Positions 1-12,139 are shown, counted from the stretch's first letter. The stretch: 64,000 nucleotides of DNA from Ceratothoa steindachneri (GCA_963969495.1 OZ018324.1:156286172-156350171), one strand, 5' to 3'. The notes: generated by a model not told the origin, from the sequence alone. Numbers and translations are program-made.

Positions 1-292
1 CACCTCCCTATTTCCAGTGGCAGTCCCTCCTTTTCTTTCCAAGGGGACTGCCAAGAAAGCCAGCAGGTAGCCCATTGCCGACTGCCCCTCGTGTAAGCGG
101 CTCGGTAGGGCAAACCCCCTTAGGGGGAAGAGGGAAGCCAGGCCCCTTCGGTCGCCTCCCTTAAAAGACTTGCTGGCTAGAATTTTAAACCTTGCCGGGG
201 TCAAGGCCTGTGCCTCCCCACACAAGACTGTCGACACTGCCAAGGAGACCTGCGATGTCCTGGGAGGGGATGGCTAACTGGAGGCCCCTCCT

Positions 293-1676
293 GTGATAGA
301 CATGATCCTTGAGGAAACCCAGCCTCAGACGGTAGGGCTTTGCCTGGGTGGGAATCCTGGCTCGGCGCCAAACACCGAACCCGAATCAGCCCCTATGCAA
401 GGTCCTCCTCAAACGGCTATGGTTTCTGAGGCAGTACAAGGAGGGGAGGGATCTCCTCCGGACGGTGCCCCTGCGACCACCAGGACCTTCTCCATTTCGG
501 AGAAGGACCTGGCTGAGGCCGGTCCATCTGGCCAGGGGGCTCCTACCGGCGGAGGTGAGAAGCGGGTTCATTCTCCGCCCTCCTCTCGAAAAAATAAAAA
601 GACTCGGGGCTCGTCTCCATCCGCGGGGGCTGCGGGGACGGATGGGTCTGCTGACAATTTGGCAAGCGACCATGCCAAGATCGGCACATCCGGCCCCTCA
701 TTCAGAGGTTACCTGGCGTTTTCGAGCCCGTTGGCTTCAAACGCTTCCTCGTTATTCGCTCTACTGATGGCAGCATGTTGGCCAAGGGCAACATTTTCCA
801 TCAGAGGAGAGGATTAGCTAGTGCAATTGGTAGAGAGCCGAAGGTGACCCGTTTCTCGACGGGAGCCTTCTGGCGAATCCCGCCGAGGCGGCCAAGATAA
901 GTGCTCTTCGTACACTTCATGGCACCCTGGTGAGTGTGACGCCGCACTCTACCATGAACTTTGTGAAAGGAGTAGTTTATGCGAGGGAACTCGTTGACTA
1001 CTCCATTGAGGACATCACCTTAGGGCTGGCCGACCATGGGACGTTCAAGGTCGAACGTGTGATGAGAAAACAGGGAAGGGCTTCGAGACCCACCCCTACA
1101 CTCTTTGTCACGTTCGACTGTGACAAGCTCCCTGAGTCGGTGCCTGCCAGTTGGTACCGCTACCGCGTGAAGGCATTCGGGCCACTGCCGCGGCGACGCT
1201 ATTACTGTCACCGCTTCGGCCATACGAATCGTTCTTGTAGATGTGCAAAGTCGGGGTGACCCGAAGTATGTGTAAATTGCTCCAAGGTCGCACACGATAA
1301 GTCCAAATCGTGTGTGGCCAAGTGTGTCAATTGCGGAGGTCCGCCCCCCGCTTCTTCGAAGCAATGTGGTGCATATCTCCTGGAGAAAGAAATCCTGGCC
1401 GTTCAGGCCCAGGATAGACTCTCATTCCGCGAGGCTAAGGACTTGGTCCTGGCGCGCCCAGCTCTGCCTGGGACGTCATATGCCTCAGTAGCTAGAAAGG
1501 CACCCTCTGCTCCTGGCCCATCCAGGCCAACGAGCACGGTTGTTTCCGCGCCCATTCGGAGCCCTTCTGCGGGCTCTACCCAACCCGGGCGCTCCCCTGG
1601 TAAAGCTGGCGGCAAAAAGGGTTCATACCCAGCCCCGGCTAAAACCAGGGCTCCCCCCCCTCTTCCCCCAGCGTGA
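293..1676 (+). pseudogene. A1 ORF1: gag-like RNA-binding protein, broken
   Basis: ORF1 of such LINEs coats the element RNA. The first frame runs 293-817; the next starts near 930 and carries NFVKGVVYARELVDYSI and then a zinc knuckle (YYCHRFGHTNRSC, about 1196-1235). A TGA at about 1257 and a shift separate this from a third frame (1314-1676) holding a second knuckle (CVNCGGPPPASSKQC) and a proline/serine-rich tail. At least two lesions are needed to explain the three frames. The same order is seen in copy A3 and in element B. Confidence 0.75.
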
Positions 1677-2125
1677 CCGTTTCCCGCAAGGCGAAACGGC
1701 CACGCGCCTCCACCGAGTCGTTAGACTCACAGGACGCAACACCCCTGAAGATGGTCGCTAGGCCATCTTCGTGGGTTCCTAAAGCTGTCCCCTGAAAGGA
1801 GGACAGCAACAAAGGAGCTTCGGCTCCTTTGCCCACGCCCCGAGGTGAAGCGAGTGGCTCGGAGACGGTGGTTCCTCGAAAAGAGGGCCCCCCGCCTCCG
1901 AAGCCGCAACGCCCGCCTAAGGTTTCGAGGCGGAGGGAGGAAAAAGACTCGCCTGGCCAGCCCAACCTTCCCCAATAAGTCCCCGAAGGCGACAGCGCCT
2001 TCAGCGCTTTGTCCGGCCAACAGCCCCCGGGGTTCTGCCTCCGGGAAGCGTACGGCCATTTCCGTGAGAGTCTTGTGTTTGAGGAGGGCCCCCGCATCTC
2101 CTCCGAGCTAGGCCTGGAGGGCATA

Positions 2126-2635
2126 TTCCTTCAATGGAATTGCCGTGGACTCTGAGCCAACTGGGAGGTGCTGCGGAGGCTCATCTCGTCCCGTTCCCCG
2201 TTAGCTATCTTTTTGCAGGGACCATGCTAGGCGCGTGCCCCCTACCCGCCCTCCCGGGGTATAAGGGTCTTGCGACCCCACCACCACGGGATGGCCGGGC
2301 TGGGGGGTGCGCGGTTTACACCCGGCATGATGTCTCCGTTCTTCCTTTCTCTTTAGATACCTCCTTTCAGGCAGTGGCCGTGTCGTGGCACGGTTGCCGA
2401 GGCCCTTTCTTTTGAATGGAGATCTGAACGGCAGACATCCTCTCTGGGGAGATTACTCAATAAATCCCAGGTGACAATTCCTTGCCGATCTAATCGAAGA
2501 GCTTGGGATGGGTGTCATAAACGTGGATGAGTTTACGCATCACTGTGCTCTTCGGATGCACAGCCTGATTTTGATTGGGGGGTGGTCGATGACCTCCATG
2601 GTAGTGATCACTTTCCCATTCAAATATCATTTTCA
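2126..2635 (+). pseudogene. A1 ORF2: apurinic-like endonuclease domain, broken
   Basis: This domain nicks target DNA so that reverse transcription can start there. Traces in order are a 'FLQWNCRGL' start near 2130, a GDLNGRHPLWG stretch near 2420 and HGSDHFPIQ near 2600. They correspond to the N-terminal, Asp/Asn and SDH motifs of the exonuclease-endonuclease-phosphatase fold. The stretches are in different frames with stops between them. Confidence 0.65.
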
Positions 2636-2879
2636 GGGCAACTGCCGCCTGAGAGCTCACCTCTGTGGTGCTTGGCGCGGGCGCGGTGGCCGCATTTCAG
2701 GAAATGACTGAATTCTCTATCTCAGTCGAGGAGTTTAGGTCGTTAGATGAGGCCGTTGAGTTCTTCTCCGGCAACTTCATTGCCGTGGGCATGACTACTA
2801 TTCCTAGGACGTCTGGCCGTTTTGCACGCCGACCACTCACATGGTGGTCGGCCGAGTGTGAGACGGCCCTCAAACAGAA

Positions 2880-3970
2880 GCGTTATGCCTACATGCGCTA
2901 TAAGCGCCGCCCGAACGATTTCACTGTCGCTGAATTTCGTCAGGCTAGGGCTCTTCTTGGCGGGCATACGTGTCTTCACTTAACGGGAAGACCCCTTTAG
3001 CAGAGGTGTGGAAGCGAGTCAAAAGGATTCGAGGCAAGTTCTCGCAGGACCCCCCTCCCGTTCTCCAGGAGAATGGGACCGCAATCTCGGACCCTGCGTC
3101 CGTGGCGGAATCCTTCGCGACCGCTTTTTCCGCATTCTCTAGCCGCGGAAGGCCGCCGGCTGGACTTTACCTCCAGAGGCGGAGAACCCTTCAACGACAA
3201 GTTTAATTTGAGCGAGTTGCGCTCCGCTCTCGCTTCGTGCGCGGACACCGCCCATGGTCCGGACGATGTCCCGTACGCCATGCTTCGACACCTGGGTGAG
3301 CGAGGCATGGCCTTTCTGTTAGATTTTTTGAACAGGATCTGGGTGGAGAGTCTTCTCCCAGATTTTTGGCGAATCGCTACTGTGCTCGCCTTTCGCAAAC
3401 CGGGGAGAGATCACTCTACTCCGACCGGTTTCCGCCCAATCTCTCTAACCTCTTGCGTGTGCAAGTTGATGGAGAAATTGGTAAATGTTAGATTAGCCTT
3501 TTTCCTGGACAGCGGAGGCCATCTGTCTTCTGCACAGTGCGGCTTCCGCAAGTTCCACTCCACGTCGGATGCTCTGCTCCGACTGGAAAATGCCGTCTGC
3601 GAGGCTTTCCTTCGTAGACAGCACTACGCCACGGTGTTTTTCGATCTGGAGAAGGCCTATGATACCGCATGGTGATAGGGTATCATGAAGACTCTCCACA
3701 CGATGGGGGCGAGGGGACTTTCTCAGTGTCACACTCTTTGCCCTGAGCATCAACGGCATCACCTCGGTGCTGCCGGAAGATGTTCTCGCTACGCTCCACA
3801 TGGACGACCTTTCGATCTCTTTTGGCGCGGTCCAGATGCCAACTCTGGAGCGTCGACTCCAACAGGCATTGAACCGCGTCTCTCGCTAGGCCGAAGCGCG
3901 CAAGTTTCAGTTTTCTTTGGCCAAGACTAAGGTGGTGCACTTCTGCCGCCATCCACGGCTTCACCCCGAC
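2880..3970 (+). pseudogene. A1 ORF2: reverse transcriptase domain, broken
   Basis: The conserved RT series is visible: GPDDVPYAML, then FRKPGRDHSTPTGFRPISL, CGFRKFHSTSDAL and FFDLEKAYDTAW (to about 3675), then a deletion/stop and a palm fragment with HMDDLSI near 3800. The family's F/Y-x-D-D box is H-M-D-D here; copy A2 has FMDD, so the aromatic residue was lost in A1. Frame changes at 3000-3075 and 3675-3740 abolish function. Confidence 0.75.
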
Positions 3971-4474
3971 CCTAGACTTTTCTCAATGGGGTGCGCCTGG
4001 ATGTGGTCTAATCGCACCGTTTCCTTGGTCTTGTATTCGACCGACGCCTCACCTGGGAGGCTCATATTCGCAGCCTTAGGGTCTCTTGTACCCGCGCCAT
4101 GGACATTCTCAGTTCCGTGACGTTCGTTTGTTCGTTCGAAGCTCGACTACGGATGCGAGTTTTATGCATCCGCAGCCGAGCGTTTATTGCGGAACCACAC
4201 CGGCCTTCGCCTTGCGACCGGTGCCTTCCGCACTTCCCCTATTGAGAGCCTGTTGGTCGATGCTGGGGAGATGTCACTCGCTCTGCGCCGCGTGCAGTGC
4301 ATCACTCGCCTGTACGCGCGAGCCCGGCGCCTCCCTCAGTCGCCAACAGCTCTCACTGCATCCGCAGCTGATCTCGATGGTGCCTATGCCGCAGAGAGAC
4401 GCCAGTCATAACCTATTTCCTCTGGGTTTAGGGCCAGGAAACTCCTTCGAGAGCTAGATATAGCTCTCGGGCCG

Positions 4475-5000
4475 GTGGCGGCCCTGGTTCTGCCCAGGAC
4501 GCCACCCTGGAGGTTACCACATTTGGCTCCTTGTCGCCACGCCTCTGCTCCCAAAGCTTGTACAGCGCCCGGAGTATTGCGTTCGAACTTTGTGGAGCAC
4601 ACCTCGTGTCACGCTGGAACCGTGCCAGTGTATACGGATGGCTCCAAGTCCGAAGAGAGGGTCGGCTTCCACGCCGTATTTCCTCTGTTTGAAGTTAGCG
4701 GGGCTCTGCCAGGCGCTGCGTCTGTCTTCACGGCCGAACTGGTGGCAATACACCACTTGCTGCGGGAGATTACGCGACCTGCCCCGTTCGGAGACCGGAT
4801 TATGATCTATAGCGACTCACAAAGCGCCCTGAGTGCTCTCGGTGCATTGGAATCTCCGCATCCCCTGGTTCGCGATATCCGTGACGCCACGGTTTTGGCG
4901 AGCCGGGTGGATGTCGAGATTATCTTCTGCTGGGTTCCTGGACATGTAGGAATTGCGGGGAATGAGGGCGCCAAAGAAGCCGCGAGGACTCTGTGACCGG
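4475..5000 (+). pseudogene. A1 ORF2: RNase H domain
   Basis: The 173-codon open stretch contains VYTDGSKSEE (first catalytic Asp), FTAELVAIHHLL (Glu), IYSDSQSALSAL (Asp) and CWVPGHVGIAGNE (His). This is the complete D-E-D-H pattern of an RNase H that removes template RNA. It ends at TGA 4994-4996. This is the best preserved domain of A1, and its nucleotide sequence is very close to copy A6 at 30042-30300. Confidence 0.8.
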
Positions 5001-5189
5001 ACCAGCGTTTCGCTCTTCCTCACACTGACTACATGGCAGGAATACGGGCAGCTCTTCGGACTGCTTGGCAAAGAAGATGGGAGACGGTCGAAGGGAACTT
5101 AAAGTTGCGTGCCATTGCGCCGCGACTGTTCCCATGGACCTATCCCCCAATTCCGCGACAGCTTTAGGTCGTTTTCTGTCGTCTCCGAA

Positions 5190-5446
5190 TCGGACACACT
5201 CGTGTGACGCATCGCTATTTGATGGAGCGCTCGCCAGCGCCCTATTGTGACGACTGCGTCGTCCCCCAGACTGTTCGGCACATTCTTGTCGAATGTCCCA
5301 GTCTGGGTGATCGTGCACGTTACCTGTCCCGGTACCGGGATGGGTGGGGTCGCTACCGCCTGTCCCTTGTACTTGGGACGAGTGCGTGCACCATGACTGG
5401 TGGACTTGTTGACTTTTGGGGGGATGGCCTTCTCCCTTTCATTTAA
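5190..5446 (+). pseudogene. A1 ORF2: C-terminal Cys/His zinc motif
   Basis: The frame reads THRYLMERSPAPYCDDC, then HILVECPSL: the H...C-x-x-C...H-x-x-x-C arrangement found at the C-terminus of I- and R1-type ORF2 proteins. It ends at TAA near 5446 and is followed by a T-rich 3' untranslated region and the A-tail. Confidence 0.65.
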
Positions 5447-5621
5447 CTAGGTTTAGTTTTTGTTTTTGTTATTGTTTTGTTATTGTTATTGCTTCCTAAT
5501 TATTTTTTTTTATTGTTGTTTTCTGTTCAAATTTTTTATAGTAGCCTAAAACTAGGGGACTTATGCCTACGGCGACTTATGCCTAAGTGGGCATTCGCCA
5601 GATAGCCCCTTAAAAAAAAAA

Positions 5622-6265
5622 TCATCTTCCCCGACACCTAAGGAAGGCGAGGCCGCGCTTGGAGTCGGATTCCCATGCGCAGTCCCTCTATTGCTTTCAT
5701 TGTTACCATATTTGTAGAAAATAAAGTACAGGAAATGTAGATACATGACCACCCAATGACTTGAAGTAAAGAGAAAAGTCTAGAATGCGATCATTTACAC
5801 ATACTCAGCCCATGGGTCCAGCATTGATGGGCTTTGCCAACACGGTCTGCCATTCAGGGGAAATTGTCCTCGATCTTTAACCATAAAAGATGGTGCTGAC
5901 GTAGCCAACCTATATTTTGTACTGGAAGAAGGTGACAGAGTGGACGGCCCAACACACTCTGTACCTAATACTTGACCTAGCCAGCGGGCTTTCGACCCTC
6001 GCAGCAGGTAGGGACCTTACAATCTACGCTGCCACTCGACTAATGCTCATAAGATGACAAATGTGCACCGGGCACCCAGAACCTCTGTTGAAAGGGGTAG
6101 GAGGGTATGTAATAAAGAGAAGTAGAAATAGGCGGGTCCACTAACGAGTAAGGTAGGTGATCACCCATTACTATTTTACCCTGGTGCTAGGAGATCAAAG
6201 GATGGCATGCGGTCTACTAAGTCACCATGGCTCCTGGAACGAACTCTGTCCAGGTGAGACCGGTT
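5622..6265. other. No recognised gene or element
   Basis: Unassigned sequence after the A1 tail. No open frame with recognisable content and no clear repeat structure was seen. No earlier sulfatase exon could be made out here. Confidence 0.4.
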
Positions 6266-6720
6266 GTACTCGGGACAGGTTCGTGTAGATAAACCTTTGG
6301 ATTATCCGACTCTTTGGAGGAGGTTGGCCCCTACTCTATTTTATTTGATTTTCTCTGTTGTAAGGTCGCATGTTACTGCGGCGGGGGTAGGGGCTACCCC
6401 CAACGCTGGAGCGTGCTTCCTTCTTGCTTTTTTGCTTATCGTTTTGTTTTTTACTCGTTTTGTGTCTTTGTTTTGTTTTTGTATTTGTTTTTTTATCTAA
6501 CCTAGTATTAGGCTGCAATGTGATTGCGCGCCTTTCCCCCTAGTAGGCAGTCTCCAGATGAGCTCATAATTTTTTTGTTTGGTTTGTGTTTGTTATTTAG
6601 GGTCTCTTTTGCACATTTGTGTTTTAATCTAGCCTAACATTAGGCTGTATTTGATTACAGCGACCTACAAGTATTACCTAGGTGGAAGTCACGAGATGTG
6701 CGCTGGAAAAAAAGAAGCTA
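6266..6720 (+). mobile_element. Element A 3' untranslated fragments (two in series)
   Basis: Two short stretches resemble the 3' end of element A. One has gtcgcatgtt...ggggctacccc and a T-rich tract followed by taacctagtattaggctg and cagtctccagatg (6290-6570). The other repeats tctagcctaacattaggctg with cagcgacctac (6580-6700). Comparable text closes copies A1, A3 and A6. These are probably remnants of 5'-truncated insertions. Confidence 0.5.
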
Positions 6721-7047
6721 TAGTAGCCATATACTAAGTTTCTGTACATTCCAGTTGTTCAAATAACTCTGGTCTACTTTGTGTATTATCCACCTTCCAC
6801 ACAGTTTTACCTCATTTATCCCTATCTTTACCTTTTAAACATTTTCTAAAAGAGGTGCCCTCATTGGTTTCCTCTTTATTTTAATAAATAGAAATTGCGT
6901 CCTCAGAAACTAAGGGGGGGGGGGTCCCCCCACACCTACGTTTTGCGATGCCTTCGGCTGCCTCTCAAGAAGGCATTAAAATAATAGGTTTACCCCTCTC
7001 GCCCTCCATGACGTCGCTTTCTACTAGATTTCCTCTCTCTGTTCCAG

Positions 7048-7226
7048 GGGGCAAGGGCATGGGGGCGCCAGAGGGAGCGATTCGAGTTCCTGGAGTCATT
7101 CGGTGGAAGGGGGTCCTTTCCGCAAATTCGTCGCTTCATTACCCCACCTCCCTCCTTGACATGCTACCCACCCTCCTCCAAATGGCAGGACTCCCTGCAA
7201 TCCAGGAGGTCATTCCGGGAGCAAAG
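7048..7226 (+). CDS. Sulfatase exon 1 of the window
   Basis: Codes for about 60 residues including GAPEGAIRVPGVIRWKG and YPTSLLDMLPTLLQMAG. This is the sulfatase segment that usually reads G-x-W-E-G-G-x-R-V-P, followed by a helix containing D-x-x-P-T. The exon is preceded by a pyrimidine tract and cag (acceptor AG 7046-7047) and followed by gtatcc (donor 7227-7228). It starts in phase 1, so one base of its first codon comes from an exon not seen here, and it ends on a complete codon (AAG). It contains a possible N-glycosylation site (NSS). The usual W-E-G-G is P-E-G-A here. Open reading also extends upstream of the acceptor, but that part does not resemble a sulfatase. Confidence 0.8.
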
Positions 7227-7725
7227 GTATCCATTGTCTTTCTCTAGTTTCGCTTCACCGTCATCATATACTATACCCCTAGTGAGCGGGCCAGGGCGTA
7301 CCCGTGTTAGTACACCGCTTCCGATTTTAGCGAATCGAGTCTGGGAAGTTAGTTGCTGGAGTCTTGATTTTGGTCGGCTGCCAATACACTCTACACGTGG
7401 TTCGGATCCCACGTTAAACTCTAGTCCCTGTTCAGAAATAAAAGGCTTAAAAAGAACGCAGATCGGTGATAAAACTACTTCCATGTTTTTTTCCCCACAG
7501 TCGTATCGCCGCGGATCAATGCAGCAAAAGCTCCCCCACCCCCTATTCAACTTTATTCCCCTTTAAACACAAAACGACCCATTGATTTTTGCTCCCTTTC
7601 GCACTGATCAAGCGCTGCGTTGTAGCATCTCATCAAGTCAAAGCTGCATCTGTGGGCAGACGTTTCCTCATCTTACATCATAACCTCTCAAACTCCCGCC
7701 ATGCGCATCATTCATACACAATATG
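7227..7725. other. Intron 1 sequence, nothing recognised
   Basis: Follows the donor of sulfatase exon 1. No conserved coding or repeat pattern was seen beyond weak open frames on both strands. Confidence 0.35.
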
Positions 7726-8020
7726 ACTAACTTGTCATTGTCACTTCCCTGCATGTAATGAGCTGACTAGCTCCCTACGTGTAATGGACTGACCACCTCC
7801 CTGCTGCCGTTCTCGGGTCATAAAGCTGTACTGCTTTTGGTGGCCTGGATTTACTGCCTTGGCTGCAAGCCCAACTAAAAGTCTCGGGTCCCGTCTGGGT
7901 CTGCCGCAAAAGATCTTCAGATCCTGGCCCTCCTGTTGAGGATTATGCCATACAAAGGAAGTTCGTCCCGTCGCCTTTCCTCTCTGGCTCCTCAGTTGCG
8001 AGCTCCGGCCTTTGGGGAGA
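7726..8020. repeat. Dispersed repeat, partner near 25905-26020
   Basis: The stretch around 7815-7895 (ctgtactgcttttggtgg ... ccaactaaaagtct) has a clear counterpart at about 25955-26010 (ctgtacttcttgtgatgg ... ccaactaaaagtct). The matching part is roughly 100 bases with gaps. Family unknown; it adjoins element A sequence at the second site. Confidence 0.45.
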
Positions 8021-8239
8021 GACCAGTCCACTGAGCAACCTCTGGTGCGTCGCTGCACAGGTCATGATCATAATCGTTAACGCATCCAGTGTGTATCCCT
8101 GAATAGTCCGAAAACCCTCTAAGGAGTTGTAGTGGATTGGCAGACCACAATGCGAAGGACAAGAACCCACCCAGTTTTGTCTTCATTGCTCGCAAGCGTA
8201 GAATTTCCTGTGTTGGCAAATATTCAGAATTTTTCAAAA

Positions 8240-8814
8240 TTTTGAACTAAACCCCTCATTCTAAATCCTCGCCCTACCTTGGGGTTGGGGCGGACGAAGT
8301 GTTTAAGGATAGCACCACTCGAACCGGGAAAGGGACTCCCATACAAGCATTTAATTACGGCAAAGTGGTTTCCATTTTGTCTTCTTCGGAATCGCCCGCC
8401 CCCTGTTCTTTCTCAAAGCCCCCCCCTCCCCCACAAGACTAGTGGAGAGGGCGTTTATCCTTCTCCATTATTGAAGGGTTCGCGGATTTCCTCCTTACCT
8501 CTTTTTCTAGAGTTGCCTCTAGGCGATGTCCATTTGCTCTCATTGGCATTCTCAGGGTCCCGCCATGAACACGGAATGACAAAGGACTCGTCCTTTTGTG
8601 GTCAGGCGATTCACCATAATCCCTTAGAGGGGAAAGAAGCGGCGTCGTCCCCCGGGCATTGAAGTGACACTGGGACGAAAGGTTCGTAACTTTGATAGGA
8701 ACCGGCATTCCCCCTTTTCCTTTTATCCCTAAGCATGTCGGCATGCCGGCCCTAGGATGTTTGCGACAGGCCATCGGCCCTATGAGTCCCCGGTCGGGAT
8801 ACCGAACACCTTAG
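8240..8814. other. Unassigned, possibly divergent element A leader
   Basis: GC-rich sequence with a short open frame (8279-8662) that resembles nothing I recognise. It precedes copy A2 and could include an eroded 5' leader, but no clear match to the A1 or A3 leader was seen. Confidence 0.3.
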
Positions 8815-8830
8815 GGAGGGGGGGGGCGAG

Positions 8831-10210
8831 TTGGAGACCCCTCCTGAGGTGGAGATGATCGAGGAGGTGCTCCCTTCCCAGATGGTAGGGTCTTCTATTG
8901 GGGCGAACCTGGCCTCGGCGCTAGGAACAGAACCTGACTCCGCCCCCTCAGGCGGTACGGGCCCCCCAAGAAATAATGAGAGGAGAGACCCCCTCCCACC
9001 ATTTGCTCCCTTGGCGGCCAAAATCTCTCCGAGACTTGTCCTTCCAGGGGTGGAGATAAGCGGGTTCCCTCCCCGCCCTCTCCATAAAAAGAAGAGATCT
9101 AGAAGGACTAATAGTTCCTTTCCCTCTGCGGAAGCTTCGAGGACTGGCCGGTCCTTTGCCGCTTCGGTAAGCGATCAGGCCAAGACTGGCACGTCTGGCC
9201 CTGAAGTGCCCTCGGGGTTAGAGGCCCAGACAAAGACAAGAGTGGTGAGGAGACCCTCGATTATGTCGAGGCCCCTAATTGAGAGATTACCTAACATTTT
9301 AACCCGCTGACTTTAAACACTTTTTAGTTATTCGCTCCACTGAAGGTAACAAGTTGGCTCGGCGCCACCTGTTCCATTACATGATAGCATTAGTTAGTTG
9401 ACTGGTATAGAGCCGTATGTAACCCGTTTCTTCGACAGGGGATTTCTGGCGAATGCGGCGGACCATTTCGAGGCGGCCATGATTAGTGCTCTGGATATTC
9501 AATGGCTCGCCGGTTAATTTCGTGAAAGGGTTAGTTTATGAGAGGGAACTCTTAGATAACTCTTTAGGAGACATCACTGAAGAGGTGGCTGACCAAGGAG
9601 CTGTCAAGGTCGAACGTCTGATGAGAAAACAGGGAGGGGCCTTGAGACTGACCCCTACACTCTTCGTCACTTCGATCGTGAGAGGCTACCTAAGTCGGTG
9701 CATGCTGGTTAGTATCACCACTGTGTGAAAGCATTGTGTCACAGCCGTGGAGGTGCTACTATTACCTATTCGGCCATAAAAATCGATCGTGTAGACGTCA
9801 AAGTCGGGTTTATCCGAAGTCTGTGTGAATTGCTAAGAGACCGTACGCGATAAGTCCATAACATGTGTGTCCAAGTGTGTCAATTGCGGAGAGACTCACC
9901 CCGCTTCTTCGAAGCAATGTGGTGCGTAACTCTTGGAGAAGGAGATCGAGGCCTTTCAGCTTGCGAATCGACTCTTTTTTCGCGAGGCTACAGACTCGGT
10001 CCTGGCGGGACGTTTATGCTTCAATTCTGAAAATGGCCACTACTGCTACCCGTCCCTCAAGGCCTACGAACCCGCTCGATTCCTGGCCCATTCGGAACCA
10101 TTCTTCGGGATCTATCCCCCGATCACTTCCCTGGTAGAGCTAACGGCACGAAGGCCTCACACCCTACGTCGACTAAAGCTAGGGCTCGGGCCTTTCCCGC
10201 GTGACCTTTT
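8831..10210 (+). pseudogene. A2 ORF1, broken
   Basis: Reads METPPEVEMIEEVLPSQMV, continuing to 9310, then shifts. NFVKGLVYERELLDNSL appears near 9520, and remnants of the knuckles near 9750-9930 are spoiled by indels. It is more eroded than the A1 and A3 counterparts. Confidence 0.6.
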
Positions 10211-10655
10211 TTCTTAAAGCGAAACGGCAGCGTGCTTCCACCGAGTCGTTAGACCCACAGGAGGCAAGCCCTCCGCAGGTGGTTGTGAAGCTGTCTTCGC
10301 GATTCCTAAAACTTTCCCCCGAAAGAAGGACAGCCCCAAAGGAGCGGAGCTTCTGCTTGCACACCCCGTCACTAGGCTGGACTGGGCGACTCGGAGAGGC
10401 GGGACCCTTGAAAAGATGGGCCTCACCTTCCGGCAAAAGTTTCTAGATAGAGGGGAAAAGACTCGAATGGCGAGCCCAACCATCCCAGATAAGTCCTCGA
10501 AGGCGACAGCGCCTTGTTCAGTCAACAGCGCCTTGTTCAGTCAACAGCGCTCGGAGTTCTGCATACGAGTCAGGTGGGGTCATTCGGGTGAGTAGGAGAC
10601 CATGCTGAGCACGTGCCCCCAACCCACTTTCTCGGAGTACAGGGGCTTTGTGACA

Positions 10656-11165
10656 GCGATTTTGGGGCCGAGGGGACGCCTCCCAATCTTTATTTCTGAA
10701 TTACTGCGAGATCATAGATTCCGCGTACTGATGAGAGGAGCTCTCTCCGGCCCAATGTGGCTGGAAGAGGCTGTTCCGAAGTGAAGTGTCCTCAGTATCA
10801 CAATTTTTCCCTGAACATCACCTCGGTGCTCCCGGAAGATGTTCTCGCTGCGTTCTTCATGGATGACCTTTCAATCTGTTTTGGTGCGGCTCAGTTGTCG
10901 GCTACAACAGGTATTGAATTGCATCTCTCGCTAAACCGAACCACACAGGTTTCGCTTTTCTTTGGCCAAGAAGGTGGTGCACTTCTGCAGCCATCCACGG
11001 CTCCACCGTGACCCGGACTTGTTCCTAGATGCGGTTCGCTTGGAACCGGTGGATTCGTACCGTTTCCGTAGTCTTTTTTTTCCCAGCCTACCCCTCAACT
11101 AGGAGACCCATATTCGCATTCTAATGTTCTCGTACCAGCGCCATGGATATTATTCCTTCAATGTA
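10656..11165 (+). pseudogene. A2 reverse transcriptase palm fragment
   Basis: Contains the stretch corresponding to the region before the palm (FISELLRDHRFRVLMRG) and then NITSVLPEDVLAAFFMDDLS. FMDD is the catalytic box in its best preserved form among the element A copies. A stop (TGA near 10782) and an indel separate the two parts. Confidence 0.65.
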
Positions 11166-11809
11166 CTTCAACCCCGTAAGGGGCACGGCGATTTGCCTTC
11201 CTGGCCACCGTGCTTACGGGACTCAGTGCCCTGTCCGGCCCTAGCTTAGCCTCTTCTCCTTCTTTCTGACAGCCTGTGTTTTCACCCCACAACATTCTCT
11301 GATCTGTTTCTAATTTCACAGGGTAGACGCCGACCAGCTTCCTTTCACCCAACTATCCCGGTCTTGGAGGGGGGGGGTGACAACCTGCTTTATCCCCCCC
11401 CACACCTTCCTCACCCCATCCCCCCCCCCTCATTCTCCCTTTTATCTCTATTAATTTTATGGCGTGCCCAAGGTGCAGCCGCCATGCTGATGGACTGCCA
11501 GTTCACTAAGCGTGAGGAGTGGCTCCATATGGCGGCAGCTGGTTATTCCGGCCCAGTGTTCACCCCTTGTAGATCGGGCTACTGCGTGGGGTGATGAACG
11601 TTTGCTTCCCGTGTTAATAGTAGGGTCCCCATGCTCACATATGAAACTTATCAAAAAGAATAGTTCCCCTGTACCATCGACGGAGTCTCCTTCAGGCAGC
11701 TCCACGCAACAAAATGGATGGTCTCTCCCCCCCCCCTGTTTTCGGAGGGGACCCTCCAATACTAATCAACCGGACAGGAGGCTTACTCCTCTTTTTTGCC
11801 TACTGGTGT
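11166..11809. other. Unassigned spacer between A2 and A3
   Basis: Contains long C- and G-runs (for example 11368-11378 and 11417-11430). Part of 11460-11809 may be element A 5' leader upstream of the portion shared with A1. Open frames on either strand show no known motif. Confidence 0.3.
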
Positions 11810-12139
11810 AGGGAATTCTCCTTTGGGCGAATCCTTTTCCAGCGGCAGTCCCCCCTTTACTTTCTAAGGGGACTGCCAAGAAAGGCAGGCAGCTCATAAT
11901 TGACCGCTCCCGGTGCGAGCGACTCAATAGAGTCAACTCTCTTAAGAGAGCAACGGATGGCTCCTGCCCCCAAATGTCTTGCGTACTTGCGCGATCAGCT
12001 TGAAGGGGATCAGTATATCTGCCCTCTTCTCTTCCTCGACGGATACCGGTTCGCCGGCCAAAGACGAAATGACCAAAGGCACATCGAATGAGACCCGCGA
12101 TTTTTTTTTTTTTTTGTGGGGGGGGCCCACATGGAGGCC

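Larger units (their letters stand above)
1..5621 (+). mobile_element. Element A, copy A1: RNase H-bearing LINE (I/R1-like), near full length, decayed
   Basis: A non-LTR retrotransposon with two ORFs in order: zinc-knuckle ORF1, then endonuclease, reverse transcriptase, RNase H and a C-terminal zinc motif, ending in an A-run (5612-5621). Its 5' leader (first ~130 bases) matches the leader of copy A3 near 11820, so it is close to full length, though the true 5' end may lie before base 1. RNase H after RT places it with I-like clades rather than Jockey or CR1. Several stops and frameshifts interrupt both ORFs, so it is not autonomous. It lies upstream of the first visible sulfatase exon. Confidence 0.85.
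8815..11165 (+). mobile_element. Element A, copy A2: deleted LINE copy
   Basis: Homologous to A1 from its ORF1 start (gagttggagacccctcctgag, compare A1 near 280) to the RT palm. About 1.5 kb of ORF2 is missing: an endonuclease scrap near 10600-10655 (CPQPTFSEYRGF) is followed almost at once by RT palm sequence. It stops abruptly at about 11165, so RNase H and tail are absent. It lies in sulfatase intron 1. Confidence 0.75.

Noticed and set aside
11457..11811. Overlapping ~100-codon frames on both strands
   Set aside because: Neither has a known motif. The region lies directly before the A3 leader and is better seen as non-coding element or spacer DNA.
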